From positions 992,001-1,056,000 of the forward strand of contig NC_017025.1 in NCBI RefSeq assembly GCF_000455605.1: DNA of 64,000 bases, read 5' to 3'. The notes beneath the pieces are model-generated. The model saw nothing but the letters and a program-made list of their open reading frames with translations. It had not been told where the DNA came from and ran no database searches. This document shows positions 31,969 through 39,979 of this stretch, one piece after another. The position numbers were made by a program, and so were the translations under genes. Origin of the DNA: Flavobacterium indicum GPTSA100-9 = DSM 17447. GTDB taxonomy: Bacteria > Bacteroidota > Bacteroidia > Flavobacteriales > Flavobacteriaceae. Every line of letters starts with the position of its first letter. Positions within the stretch are counted from its first letter, which is position 1.

Positions 31969-32550
31969 ATGGAAAAAATTCACCAACATTTTGCTTTACA
32001 TAAGCCTCATGGCTATTTGAGTCAATTTATTTACGAAAAAAAACGAACTAAAAAGAAATTGGGTGAATTGTATGATTTTCCAGAAGGAACAATGGCAATA
32101 GGGCGTTTGGATGAAGATTCTGAAGGGTTATTGTTGCTCACAACAGATGGTAGGATGAGTGAATTAGTACGAAGTAAAACCATTGAAAAAGAATATTATG
32201 CTCAAGTGGATGGAACAATAACTGATGAAGCCGTCGAACAATTAAAACAAGGTGTTGAAATTGGTTTTAAGGGAATTCGCTATACTACTAAACCCTGCGA
32301 AGCAAGATTGATTTACAATTTACCTGATTACATTGGCGAAGGAAGAAGAATTCGAGATGAACGTCATGGACCAACCAGTTGGGTTTCTATTACTGTCACG
32401 GAAGGTAAATACCGCCAAATTCGAAAAATGACTGCAGCAGTAGGTTTTCCTACCTTGCGATTAGTTCGGGTTCGGGTTGGTGATTTTACTTTGGCCGGAT
32501 TAAATTCAGGAGATGTAATTGAAATTTCTTTTGATTCTATTTCACAATAA
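31969..32550 (+). CDS. RsuA-family pseudouridine synthase (RluE-like)
   Basis: Converts uridine to pseudouridine in rRNA. The 193-residue protein lacks the N-terminal S4 domain of RsuA/RluB and so resembles RluE. Motif I is KPHGYLSQF and motif II GRLDEDSEGLLLLT with catalytic D48; motif III is GKYRQIRKMTAAVGFPTLRLVRVRVG. Its end overlaps the convergent btuD-like gene by 14 bp. E. coli RluE targets U2457 of 23S rRNA; the target here is inferred at best. Confidence 0.93.
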   Translation: MEKIHQHFALHKPHGYLSQFIYEKKRTKKKLGELYDFPEGTMAIGRLDEDSEGLLLLTTDGRMSELVRSKTIEKEYYAQVDGTITDEAVEQLKQGVEIGFKGIRYTTKPCEARLIYNLPDYIGEGRRIRDERHGPTSWVSITVTEGKYRQIRKMTAAVGFPTLRLVRVRVGDFTLAGLNSGDVIEISFDSISQ

Positions 32551-33316
32551 ACTTTCCATAAGTTTTATCAAAAACAATGTGTTCATCTTTAAATAACGAA
32601 TCAAATACCCCTTTTTCAATTAAATTACACGGTTGATCTTGAACACAGAAATCTTCAGTCATGACAATCATTTCATCGCTTAATTGAATCGCCAAGTCAA
32701 TATCATGGGTTGAAAATAAAATACATTTGTTGTTTTCATTCGCTAATTGTTTTAGTAATTTAAATACCGATACTTTATGAAATAAATCCAAATGTGTGGT
32801 GGGTTCATCTAAAATAATTAGTGGAGTATCTTGTGCTAAGGCTCTTGCTATCATTACTTTTTGTAACTGGCCATCACTAATTTCGCTGTATTTTTTATAT
32901 TGTAAATGGCTAATATTCGTTGCGTTTATTGCATTTTGAATGTGGTTTAAATCGTTTTCTGTTAAATTTCCAATCCAGTTGGTATAGGGATGCCTGCCCA
33001 AGGCAATTAATTCAGAAACTGTTAAGTTACTTGCAGGTAGTTTTTCTGTGGTAACTATGCTTAAGTATTGCGATAATAATTCAGTTGAAAATGTTTCAAT
33101 TTTTTTATCCGAAAGATATACTTCGCCAGATAAAGCTGGAATGATAGAAGTAATAGTTTTTAATAAGGTCGATTTACCAATGCCGTTTCCACCAATTAAT
33201 GTAATCAATTTTCCAACTTCTAATTCAATATTAATATTAGAAGCAATATCGATTTTACCCTTTTTAGAAGCGTATCCGATGGTTAGATTTTTGGTTTTTA
33301 ATATGAAGGTTTTCAT
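32537..33316 (-). CDS. ABC transporter ATP-binding protein (BtuD/FecE-like)
   Basis: ATPase subunit of a metal-chelate or cobalamin importer. The 259-residue protein has Walker A GGNGIGKST (42-50), a Q-loop, an ABC signature reading ISDGQLQK (a departure from LSGGQ), Walker B LIILDEPTTHLD and the switch His in FSTHDIDLA. It is separated from its presumed permease gene (34337-35365) by a 1-kb GxxExxY repeat unit. Co-location with B12 salvage genes and a riboswitch-controlled receptor suggests cobalamin as substrate (inference). Confidence 0.92.
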   Translation of the reverse strand: MKTFILKTKNLTIGYASKKGKIDIASNINIELEVGKLITLIGGNGIGKSTLLKTITSIIPALSGEVYLSDKKIETFSTELLSQYLSIVTTEKLPASNLTVSELIALGRHPYTNWIGNLTENDLNHIQNAINATNISHLQYKKYSEISDGQLQKVMIARALAQDTPLIILDEPTTHLDLFHKVSVFKLLKQLANENNKCILFSTHDIDLAIQLSDEMIVMTEDFCVQDQPCNLIEKGVFDSLFKDEHIVFDKTYGKFIVK

Positions 33317-33401
33317 TAGTTAGTTTTTTTAATTGAACCACATAGGTACATAGTTAATTTTATTTTTATAAAGGCGCTTCACTTTAAATAATAAACATAA
33401 G

Positions 33402-33812
33402 TTATTTTGGTAAGTTTTTAAAATGTTCGTTAACCAAAGTTTTTTGACCTTCACGAAAAATATTATTACTATTAAAATTAAGCAATAGTCCTTTTGGAGC
33501 AGATAATAATTTCATATAAGTTAATAGTTGTGCATCGTGTATTGGTAAAATTTCATTGACAGCTTTTAATTCTACTACAAGAATATTTTCAATAAATAAA
33601 TCGCATCTAAAATCTAAATCTAAATTAACTCCTTTGTAATCAATTGGAATTTTAAATTCTGTTTTAAAATTTATCTTTCTCAATTTTAATTCTTCAATCA
33701 TACATTTATGATAAACACTTTCAAATAAACCTTTACCGAGAATTTTATGAACTTCAATAGCTGCCCCTATTACATCATAAGTTAAATGATTAATATAATT
33801 TTGTGTTATCAT
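33402..33812 (-). CDS. GxxExxY family protein (PD-(D/E)XK-like)
   Basis: A 136-residue protein of the GxxExxY family. The name motif is GLFESVY in LGKGLFESVYHKCM (about 28-34). Further on, DLDFRCDLFIENILVVELKAV has the spaced Asp and E-x-K pattern of the PD-(D/E)XK nuclease core (about 68-88). Its cellular role is not established. It is the only complete copy; two truncated copies of its first 36 codons lie upstream (33917-34027 and 34133-34243). It is flanked by inverted repeats and inserted between B12 transporter genes. Confidence 0.9.
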   Translation of the reverse strand: MITQNYINHLTYDVIGAAIEVHKILGKGLFESVYHKCMIEELKLRKINFKTEFKIPIDYKGVNLDLDFRCDLFIENILVVELKAVNEILPIHDAQLLTYMKLLSAPKGLLLNFNSNNIFREGQKTLVNEHFKNLPK

Positions 33813-33916
33813 ATTTTTTGATTGTATTTACTATGTGATTTAATTTAAGTGAAGCACCTTTTATTTACAAAAATAAAACTATGTGCCTATGAGGTTAAAA
33901 AAAATATCGAACTCCT

Positions 33917-34027
33917 TTATTTATGATAAACACTTTCTAATAAATCTTTACCAAGAATATTATTAACTTCAATAGTTGTCTCTATTACATCAAAAGTTAA
34001 TTGATTAATATAATTTTGTGTTATCAT
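33917..34027 (-). pseudogene. Truncated GxxExxY copy (36 codons)
   Basis: Repeats the first 36 codons of the neighbouring GxxExxY gene and then meets TAA right after SVYHK. It reads MITQNYINQLTFDVIETTIE at the start, then GKDLLESVYHK. Differences from the full gene are substitutions only, and the motif Gly is replaced by Asp. Confidence 0.75.
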
Positions 34028-34132
34028 ATTTTTTGATTGTATTTATTATGTGATTTATTTTAAGCGTAGCGCCTTTTATTTACAAAAATAAAACTATGTG
34101 CCTATGTGGTTTAAGAAAAATATCGAACTCCT

Positions 34133-34243
34133 TTATTTATTATAAACACTTTCTAATAAATCTTTACCAAGAATATTATTAACTTCAATAGTTGTCTCTA
34201 TTACATCAAAAGTTAATTGATTAATATAATTTTGTGTTATCAT
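34133..34243 (-). pseudogene. Second truncated GxxExxY copy (36 codons)
   Basis: Same as the copy at 33917, differing in the last residues (SVYNK) and ending at the same TAA. The reading frame is free of lesions up to the truncation point. Confidence 0.75.
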
Positions 34244-34336
34244 ATTTTTTGATTGTATTTATTGTGTGATTTATTTTAAGCGTAGCGCCTTTTATTTACA
34301 AAAATAAAACTATGTGCCTATGTGGTTTAAGAAAAA

Positions 34337-35365
34337 TTATCTAATTCCTTTTTTTCTAATAATCAACCAAATAACTACCGGCGCTCCTAATATTGAAGTT
34401 ATAGCATTGATTGGAATCGTAAAATTTTGATTCGGCATTTGTGATAGGGTATCACAAACCAACATGGTTATCGCTCCTAAAAGCAAGGTGGCAATAAACA
34501 AAGTTTTATGATTACTCGTTTGAAAAATTAGTTTTGAAACATGGGGTATAGCTAAACCAATAAAAGCAATGGGACCAACAAAAGCGGTAATGGTTCCGGC
34601 TAATATACTTGTTGCAATAATGCTTATATTTCTGGTTCTTTTAATTGATATTCCTAAACTTCGGGCATAATTTTCTCCTAATAATAATCCGTCTAAGGGT
34701 TTAATAATTGTGAAGCTTATTACAATGCCTAAGCCAATAATTGCAGATAATAAATATACTTGAAATGAAGTTAAATTTCCTAAACTACCTAAGGTCCAAA
34801 AGGTGAATTTTTGTAATTGTTCAGCGCTCGAAAAAGAAGTTAATACATTAATAATAGCACTAGTTAAACTACTAAACATTAATCCAACTATCAATATCGA
34901 CATGGTATCTTTTATTTTGGAAGCCACAAAGAAAACCAGTAGTAAAACCAATAAGCTTCCTGAAAATGCGCCAATTAATATTCCAAAATCATTCACTATT
35001 AGTGGAGCAATAAAATCTGGAAGTAAAAAAGAACCCATAATAACCATCGCGACTCCTAAACTGGCTCCCGAACTTAAGCCCAACACATAAGGTCCGGCTA
35101 ATGGATTACGAAACAAGGTTTGCATAATTAAACCGGATAAACTTAATCCCATTCCCGTTACTATGGCAACAAAGGCTTTTGGAAATCGATAATTAAGCAC
35201 GATGTAACTCCAAGTTTGTTTTTCATGTGTTTGATTGAATAATATTTCGCACACATCACTCCATGGAATTAATACATTGCCTAATGCTAAATTGGCTAAA
35301 AAAGCAAACAGTAAAACCAAAAGTAATACAAGAAATAACGAGCTATTTTTATATGGTTTTTTCAC
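34337..35365 (-). CDS. FecCD/BtuC-family ABC permease
   Basis: Inner-membrane permease of a cobalamin or iron-chelate importer, 342 residues with about ten helices. Typical sequences: LYRFPK-like LNYRFPKAFVAIVTGMGLSLSGLIMQTLFRNPLAGPYVLG (about 55-95), and FVGPIAFIGLAIPHVSK with the ATPase-coupling loop. It abuts the binding-protein gene (stop and start adjacent at 35365/35366), so the two are co-transcribed. The ATPase gene is displaced downstream by the GxxExxY unit. Confidence 0.94.
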   Translation of the reverse strand: MKKPYKNSSLFLVLLLVLLFAFLANLALGNVLIPWSDVCEILFNQTHEKQTWSYIVLNYRFPKAFVAIVTGMGLSLSGLIMQTLFRNPLAGPYVLGLSSGASLGVAMVIMGSFLLPDFIAPLIVNDFGILIGAFSGSLLVLLLVFFVASKIKDTMSILIVGLMFSSLTSAIINVLTSFSSAEQLQKFTFWTLGSLGNLTSFQVYLLSAIIGLGIVISFTIIKPLDGLLLGENYARSLGISIKRTRNISIIATSILAGTITAFVGPIAFIGLAIPHVSKLIFQTSNHKTLFIATLLLGAITMLVCDTLSQMPNQNFTIPINAITSILGAPVVIWLIIRKKGIR

Positions 35366-36496
35366 TTAGTTAATTTTTGTAGCAAAAGTAAATTCATAAT
35401 CTTTCATTAGTTCAGGATGAAGAATTTTGATAAAATCTTGTAAAACTAAATCAGGTCTCGACGGACTTTGTTCATAATAAATTACGCCACCTGTTTTTCC
35501 TTTTTTTACCTCAAAACTATACACTTCGCCTTTTTTAAATGCGTCAAATGCAGCATAATTTGGATTTGCGTTTTTCATTTCGTTTAAGGAAGAAAATCCA
35601 CTTGTAATCCATTTATCTGCAGCATGGGCTACTTCAAGTACTTTTTCAAAACTTAAAGGTGTACTTCCTGTACCTTCTGTATGTTGCCATAAATAATTGC
35701 TTTTGGCGTCTTTCATGTAATAGGCCAACCAACTTTTTCCATTCGGAACAAACCATTGGTCTTGATACAAGGAGCCAAGTAAAATACTAGGTTTCTTTTT
35801 TTCGTTTTTTATGATAGATAAAGCTTTCTTATAATTTTTTTCAATTGAATTAAAAATGTCATTCGCTTCTTTTTCTTTGCTGAATAAAGCGCCATACAAT
35901 TTAATCCACTCTGCTTTGCCTAGTGGCGTTTGTTCCATCCAATCGGCTTGAATAATAATTTTGATGCCGTTTTTTTCTAAATTCTTCAACGTCGGATTTA
36001 CATTATCTACACAAAAGGATACGAGTACATCTGGATTTAATTCTATGATTTTTTCAATATTTAAATTTTCGTTTTGACCCACATTTGCAATTTTACCTTT
36101 TTCAATTAAGGTTCGGGTTTTTTCTGAAGAAATGTAATCGGTATGCGGAAATCCAATTAATTTTTCTTCTACACCCAATTGTTCTAAAAAAGGAATAATA
36201 GTTGTTGAAGTTACTATAGATGATTTTAAGGGTACATCAATAACTGGAAATTGTGAAAGATTAGACGGTATTTTACTTTTGTTTTTTCTTAATACATACG
36301 TAAAAGTTTCTTTAGCATTAGGCCAAGGATTGGTTACTTTTACTACTGTGAAATCTTCCCCTTCTTCAATGGATAAACTCTTGGCGTGGGTTATAGAATT
36401 TTTCTTTATACTATTTTCTAAAGTGGAATTATTTTCTTTGCAATTAAATAGTATAAAGCAAAAAAAGCTAAAAAATAAAAATCGAATGCTTTTCAT
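35366..36496 (-). CDS. Periplasmic binding lipoprotein, BtuF/FepB-like
   Basis: Substrate-binding component of the ABC importer. The start at 36496 (MKSIRFLFFSFFCFILFNC) gives a lipoprotein signal with Cys19; an upstream ATG at 36514 would add six residues. About 376 residues, with two lobes joined by a helix as in cluster A binding proteins: PVIDVPLKSSIVTSTTIIPFLEQLG, ELNPDVLVSFC and GSLYQDQWFVPNGKSW. Next to B12 salvage genes, so cobalamin/corrinoid is the likely ligand, but no direct evidence distinguishes it from a siderophore protein. Confidence 0.88.
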   Translation of the reverse strand: MKSIRFLFFSFFCFILFNCKENNSTLENSIKKNSITHAKSLSIEEGEDFTVVKVTNPWPNAKETFTYVLRKNKSKIPSNLSQFPVIDVPLKSSIVTSTTIIPFLEQLGVEEKLIGFPHTDYISSEKTRTLIEKGKIANVGQNENLNIEKIIELNPDVLVSFCVDNVNPTLKNLEKNGIKIIIQADWMEQTPLGKAEWIKLYGALFSKEKEANDIFNSIEKNYKKALSIIKNEKKKPSILLGSLYQDQWFVPNGKSWLAYYMKDAKSNYLWQHTEGTGSTPLSFEKVLEVAHAADKWITSGFSSLNEMKNANPNYAAFDAFKKGEVYSFEVKKGKTGGVIYYEQSPSRPDLVLQDFIKILHPELMKDYEFTFATKIN

Positions 36497-36573
36497 TAAT
36501 GGATGTTTTTGCAAATGTATAAAAAAAATGAGGCTTTAATTTTTGAAATTCTTAAAAACAGTATCTTTACAGG

Positions 36574-36939
36574 GTGAATTCAATTAGACTAAAATACTGC
36601 ACGGTTTGTAATGAATCTTTTGGTTGTGGAAATGAATCTGAATCCCAAAAATGTTGGTGTAATGAGTTACCGCCAATTTTTACTTTAGATGGAATTTCAG
36701 ATTGTTTGTGTCCGAGTTGTTTAAAAAAGGCTACCATTTCTAAAATTGAAGAATATGTGGCAACAATCACTCCAGAAAATGCTTTAGAAAACAAAGCTAA
36801 AGATTTACCTAAAACGACTCATTTCATAGAGAATATAGATTATTATATGGAAAATGAAAAGTATGTTTTTACCAAATGGTTTCATTTAAAACGAGGCTCG
36901 TGTTGCGGAAACGGTTGCAGACATTGTCCGTATAATTGA
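36574..36939 (+). CDS. Cysteine-rich CWC domain fused to DUF5522-like domain
   Basis: A 121-residue protein with two Cys-rich modules. Residues about 9-51 hold CTVCNESFGCG, CWCNELPP and CLCPSCL, the cysteine-rich CWC type; residues about 88-121 hold YVFTKWFHLKRGSCCGNGCRHCPY, the DUF5522 type. Both look metal-binding. The start is GTG 36574; TATCTTTA at 36562-36569 is a possible promoter, which would leave almost no leader. Its role is unknown; it begins the plus-strand B12 gene run and is divergent from the transporter genes. Confidence 0.8.
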   Translation: MNSIRLKYCTVCNESFGCGNESESQKCWCNELPPIFTLDGISDCLCPSCLKKATISKIEEYVATITPENALENKAKDLPKTTHFIENIDYYMENEKYVFTKWFHLKRGSCCGNGCRHCPYN

Positions 36940-37015
36940 TTAAGTAAAAAGAGCCAAGTAAAAAGTTGAATCACTTGATATTTGGCTTTTAATATTGACA
37001 TTGAAATTTTAAAAT

Positions 37016-37522
37016 ATGATATATTTAGTAACAGGTGGCGAACGTTCAGGAAAAAGTAGTTATGCGCAAAATTTAGCCTTAGAACTTTCTCAAAACCCAA
37101 TGTATGTGGCAACAGCCCGAAAATGGGATGGCGATTTTCAGAAAAGAATCGACCGACATCAGAATGAAAGAAAGGAAAATTGGATTAATGTTGAAGAAGA
37201 AAAAAACTTATCACAAATTGATTTTAAAGGAAAAGTTGCGGTTGTTGATTGTGTTACATTATGGTTGACGAACTTTTTTGTGGATACGAAAAATGATGTG
37301 GAACTTTCTTTAGATTTGGCTAAAGCCGAAATTGAAAAGCTTTCTTTAATTGAAGATTCTACAATTATTATCATTACCAATGAAATTGGAATGGGAGTGC
37401 ATGCCGAAACGCATATCGGTAGAAAATTCGTGGAATTACAAGGTTGGGTGAATCAGTTTATCGCGAAAAAAGCAGAAAAAGTGACGTTTATGGTTTCTGG
37501 TTTACCAATGCAAGTAAAATAA
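37016..37522 (+). CDS. cobU: Adenosylcobinamide kinase / adenosylcobinamide-phosphate guanylyltransferase
   Basis: Phosphorylates adenosylcobinamide and transfers GMP, giving AdoCbi-GDP for lower-ligand attachment. The 168-residue protein has the P-loop GGERSGKSS (7-15), the YVATARKWDGDFQKRIDRHQ segment with the guanylylated His, and VDCVTLWLTN and ITNEIGMGVHAE. Full family length. Its TAA overlaps the next ATG by one base, so it is coupled to the DUF71 gene. Confidence 0.96.
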   Translation: MIYLVTGGERSGKSSYAQNLALELSQNPMYVATARKWDGDFQKRIDRHQNERKENWINVEEEKNLSQIDFKGKVAVVDCVTLWLTNFFVDTKNDVELSLDLAKAEIEKLSLIEDSTIIIITNEIGMGVHAETHIGRKFVELQGWVNQFIAKKAEKVTFMVSGLPMQVK

Positions 37523-38166
37523 TGAAAGTTTTAAGTTCTTGGAGTGGTGGAAAAGACAGTTGTTATGCTTTAATGAAATCAGTAGAACAAGGTTTACAAC
37601 CAACAGTTTTGTTGAATATGATGAATGAAAATGGAAAAGTTTCTCGTTCACATGGAATTCCATTATCAATATTACAACAACAGGCAAAACAAATGCAAGT
37701 TCCCTTAGTAGCAATTCCTGCAACTTGGTCTGAATATGAAAAAAACTATATTTCAACATTGCTTGATATCAAAGAAAAATATCAAATTGAAGGTGTTGTT
37801 TTTGGTGATATCGATTTAGAACCACATAGAGCTTGGGAGGAAAAAGTTTGTAATGCAGCTAATTTAAAAGCTTTTTTACCTTTATGGCAACAAGATAGAG
37901 TCGATCTGGTTTTTCAAATGATTGATGCAGGAATAGAAACCATGATTGTTTCGTGTAATTTAGAAATGGGCGAATCTTATTTAGGTCAAATCGTAACTAA
38001 AGAATTAGCACTCGAATTACAAAAAAAAGGAATCGATCCCTGTGGTGAAAATGGCGAATATCATACGTTAGTTGTCAATTGTCCAATTTTTAAAGAACAA
38101 ATACAACTCCCAAAATACACCAAGAAAACGTACGATAAGTATTGTTTTTTAATTTGGGAAGATTAA
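37522..38166 (+). CDS. DUF71/COG2102 PP-loop ATPase, B12-salvage subgroup
   Basis: A 214-residue ATP pyrophosphatase with PP-loop SSWSGGKDSCYAL at 5-17 and the family segments EGVVFGDIDLEPHRAWEEKVC and CGENGEYHTLV. Often called diphthine-ammonia ligase by homology to archaeal/eukaryotic Dph6, but bacteria have no diphthamide. Published comparative genomics of DUF71 predicted a bacterial subgroup acting in B12 salvage, and this gene sits between cobU and bluB-cobT, coupled to cobU by a TAATG overlap. An amide-forming reaction on a corrinoid side chain is a reasonable guess (inference). Confidence 0.88.
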   Translation: MKVLSSWSGGKDSCYALMKSVEQGLQPTVLLNMMNENGKVSRSHGIPLSILQQQAKQMQVPLVAIPATWSEYEKNYISTLLDIKEKYQIEGVVFGDIDLEPHRAWEEKVCNAANLKAFLPLWQQDRVDLVFQMIDAGIETMIVSCNLEMGESYLGQIVTKELALELQKKGIDPCGENGEYHTLVVNCPIFKEQIQLPKYTKKTYDKYCFLIWED

Positions 38167-38271
38167 ACCATTTCATCACCCGAGCATGAAATGCGAATTG
38201 GTTAAGCAGTTCAAGTGTTCCGATGAAGTAGGAATCGGAATGTATCGAGAGCAATTAAAAGAATTAAAATA
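38167..38271 (+). other. Structured spacer with possible 28-residue ORF
   Basis: The spacer holds two hairpins, ATTTCAT/ATGAAAT (38170-38176 with 38186-38192) and TTCCGAT/ATCGGAA (38218-38224 with 38234-38240). It also holds an ORF from ATG 38186 to TAA 38272, MKCELVKQFKCSDEVGIGMY then REQLKELK, whose stop overlaps the bluB-cobT start by one base, as at other junctions of this operon. It may be a coupling leader peptide, a gene remnant or a structured RNA. Confidence 0.45.
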
Positions 38272-39948
38272 ATGAAGTCATTATACGAAATTATTGATTC
38301 CAGAAGAGATACCCGTCATTTTACTAATGATGAGGTTCCTGTTGAAGTATTAGAAAAAGCGCTTCAAGCCGGACATAAAGCGCCTTCTGTTGGTTTAACA
38401 GATGCCACGCGTTATTATATTATCGAATCCTCAGATATTAAAAAACAAGTCAAAGAATTATTTACTTCGTATCATAAAAAATCGGCCGATCAAACGGATT
38501 CTGAATCGCAAAAAAAATCGTATTTAGCATTAAAATTAGAAGCCATAGAAGAAGCGCCAATTGGCTTGGTGATTGCTTATGATCGTTCGGTTTTAGATCA
38601 ATTTACGATTGGAACGGTGGGCAGTAACGAAGCTGTTAAATTTAGTTCGGTTTGTGCGGCACAAAATATTTGGTTGTCATTAACCGAACAAGGTTATTCT
38701 ATGGGTTGGGTTTCGATTATCAATTACCATCATTTTAAAAAGCTATTAAATTTACCTGATTATATCGAACCGCTTGGATATTTCTGTATCGGAAAACCGG
38801 CCACTGATTATGGTAAACAACCAATGTTGCAACAATTGAATTGGAAACAAAAATTAGAAAAACCATTTGTAACTACAATTAAAAATTTTACGCCTGTCAA
38901 TCATTTAGAATTAGAGAATTTTGCGGTGTTGCATTCTAATTCATCTGATTTAAAAGAAAAATTGATTGATAAAATCAATCAGAAAACAAAACCATTAGGT
39001 TCATTGGGCATTTTAGAGAAATTAGCCTTGCAAATGGGTTTAGTGTTTCAATCGGAAGCGCCAAATATTATTAATCCAACAATTGTTGTTTTTGCTGCTG
39101 ATCACGGAATTGCGAATCATGATGTGAGTGCCTATCCACAAGAAGTTACACGACAAATGGTGGAAACGTTTTTAAAAGGAGGTGCAGCAATTTCGGTTTT
39201 TTGTAAACAAAATAATCTCGATTTAAAAATTGTAGATGCTGGTGTAAATTACGATTTCCCAACGAATACATCTATCATCAATAAAAAAGTGGCTAAAGGA
39301 ACACAGTCGTTTTTAATGACTTCCGCAATGAGTCAGGATGAACTAAATTTGTGTTTTCAATACGGTGCTGAGGTGGTTAATGAAATTTATAAAAGCGGTA
39401 GTAATTGTATTGGCTTTGGTGAAATGGGTATCGGAAATACATCAACTGCTTCGGTTTTAATGAGTGTGTTGACAAACATTCCAATTCAGGATTGTATTGG
39501 AAAAGGAACAGGAGTTATGGATGAGAAATTAAAAAATAAAATCGAAATTTTATCACAAGCGATTGCTACGTACAAGGGAGAAAATAATTTAGACAATTTA
39601 ATTCGTTATTTCGGTGGTTTTGAAATTTTACAAATGTCAGGCGGAATGTTGCAAGCGTATCAAAATAAAATGCTGATTTTGGTCGATGGATTTATTTCTA
39701 CAGTTGCATTTTTGATCGCCTATCAGAAGAATTCAGCCATTAAACAAAATGCTATTTTTTCACATTGTTCGGAAGAAAAAGCACATATCGATTTATTGAA
39801 TTATTTACAAGTAGAACCCATTTTGTCTTTAAATATGCGATTGGGTGAGGGAAGTGGATGTGCTGTTGCATTCCCTATTATTCAATCGGCTTTGACTTTT
39901 ATAAATGAAATGGCTACTTTTGAAAGTGCTGGAGTTAGTAATAAATAA
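38272..39948 (+). CDS. Fused BluB-CobT: DMB synthase and DMB phosphoribosyltransferase
   Basis: One 558-residue protein covering two steps of lower-ligand assembly. Residues about 1-205 are BluB, the nitroreductase-fold enzyme that fragments FMNH2 to 5,6-dimethylbenzimidazole (SRRDTRHFTNDEVPVEVL, GHKAPSVGLTDATRY, QGYSMGWVSI). Residues about 225-550 are CobT, which makes alpha-ribazole phosphate (FAADHGIANHDVSAYP, GFGEMGIGNTSTASV at about 382-396, and RLGEGSG with the likely catalytic E526). No stop or frameshift separates them. The fusion suggests direct transfer of DMB. It implies oxygen-dependent DMB synthesis. Confidence 0.96.
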   Translation: MKSLYEIIDSRRDTRHFTNDEVPVEVLEKALQAGHKAPSVGLTDATRYYIIESSDIKKQVKELFTSYHKKSADQTDSESQKKSYLALKLEAIEEAPIGLVIAYDRSVLDQFTIGTVGSNEAVKFSSVCAAQNIWLSLTEQGYSMGWVSIINYHHFKKLLNLPDYIEPLGYFCIGKPATDYGKQPMLQQLNWKQKLEKPFVTTIKNFTPVNHLELENFAVLHSNSSDLKEKLIDKINQKTKPLGSLGILEKLALQMGLVFQSEAPNIINPTIVVFAADHGIANHDVSAYPQEVTRQMVETFLKGGAAISVFCKQNNLDLKIVDAGVNYDFPTNTSIINKKVAKGTQSFLMTSAMSQDELNLCFQYGAEVVNEIYKSGSNCIGFGEMGIGNTSTASVLMSVLTNIPIQDCIGKGTGVMDEKLKNKIEILSQAIATYKGENNLDNLIRYFGGFEILQMSGGMLQAYQNKMLILVDGFISTVAFLIAYQKNSAIKQNAIFSHCSEEKAHIDLLNYLQVEPILSLNMRLGEGSGCAVAFPIIQSALTFINEMATFESAGVSNK

Positions 39949-39979
39949 AGAGTAAAGTAAAATGTAAAAAGAAATTTTA

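Larger units (their letters stand above)
33336..34328. mobile_element. GxxExxY gene flanked by inverted repeats, with a triplicated right end
   Basis: Left arm 33336-33391 (AACCACATAGGTACATAGTT ... GGCGCTTCACTT) is the reverse complement, with a few changes, of 33841-33896 (AAGTGAAGCACC ... ACTATGTGCCTATGAGGTT). The GxxExxY gene lies exactly between. The right arm plus the first ~108 bp of the gene is repeated twice more (right arms at 34057-34112 and 34272-34328). The unit splits a BtuFCD-like operon. Terminal inverted repeats around one nuclease-like gene recall a small mobile unit, but no transposase or target duplication was seen, so mobility is inference. Confidence 0.5.
33811..34328. 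repeat. Three tandem ~215-bp repeats
   Basis: The segment CATATTTTTTGATTGTATTT recurs at 33810, 34025 and 34241, spacings of 215 and 216 bp. Each unit holds the start of the GxxExxY gene, its upstream region and a right inverted-repeat arm. Copies two and three are nearly identical to each other and more diverged from the copy attached to the full gene. Confidence 0.9.

Noticed and set aside
33402-33812. GxxExxY gene as half of a toxin-antitoxin pair
   Set aside because: No second small gene accompanies it; the neighbouring short frames are truncated copies of itself.
33811-34328. CRISPR or centromere-like iteron array
   Set aside because: Units of ~215 bp are duplicated gene-end plus inverted-repeat arm, with no unique spacers.
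37444-37521. Longer N-terminus of the DUF71 protein
   Set aside because: The extension is cobU in another frame; the PP-loop must lie near the N-terminus.
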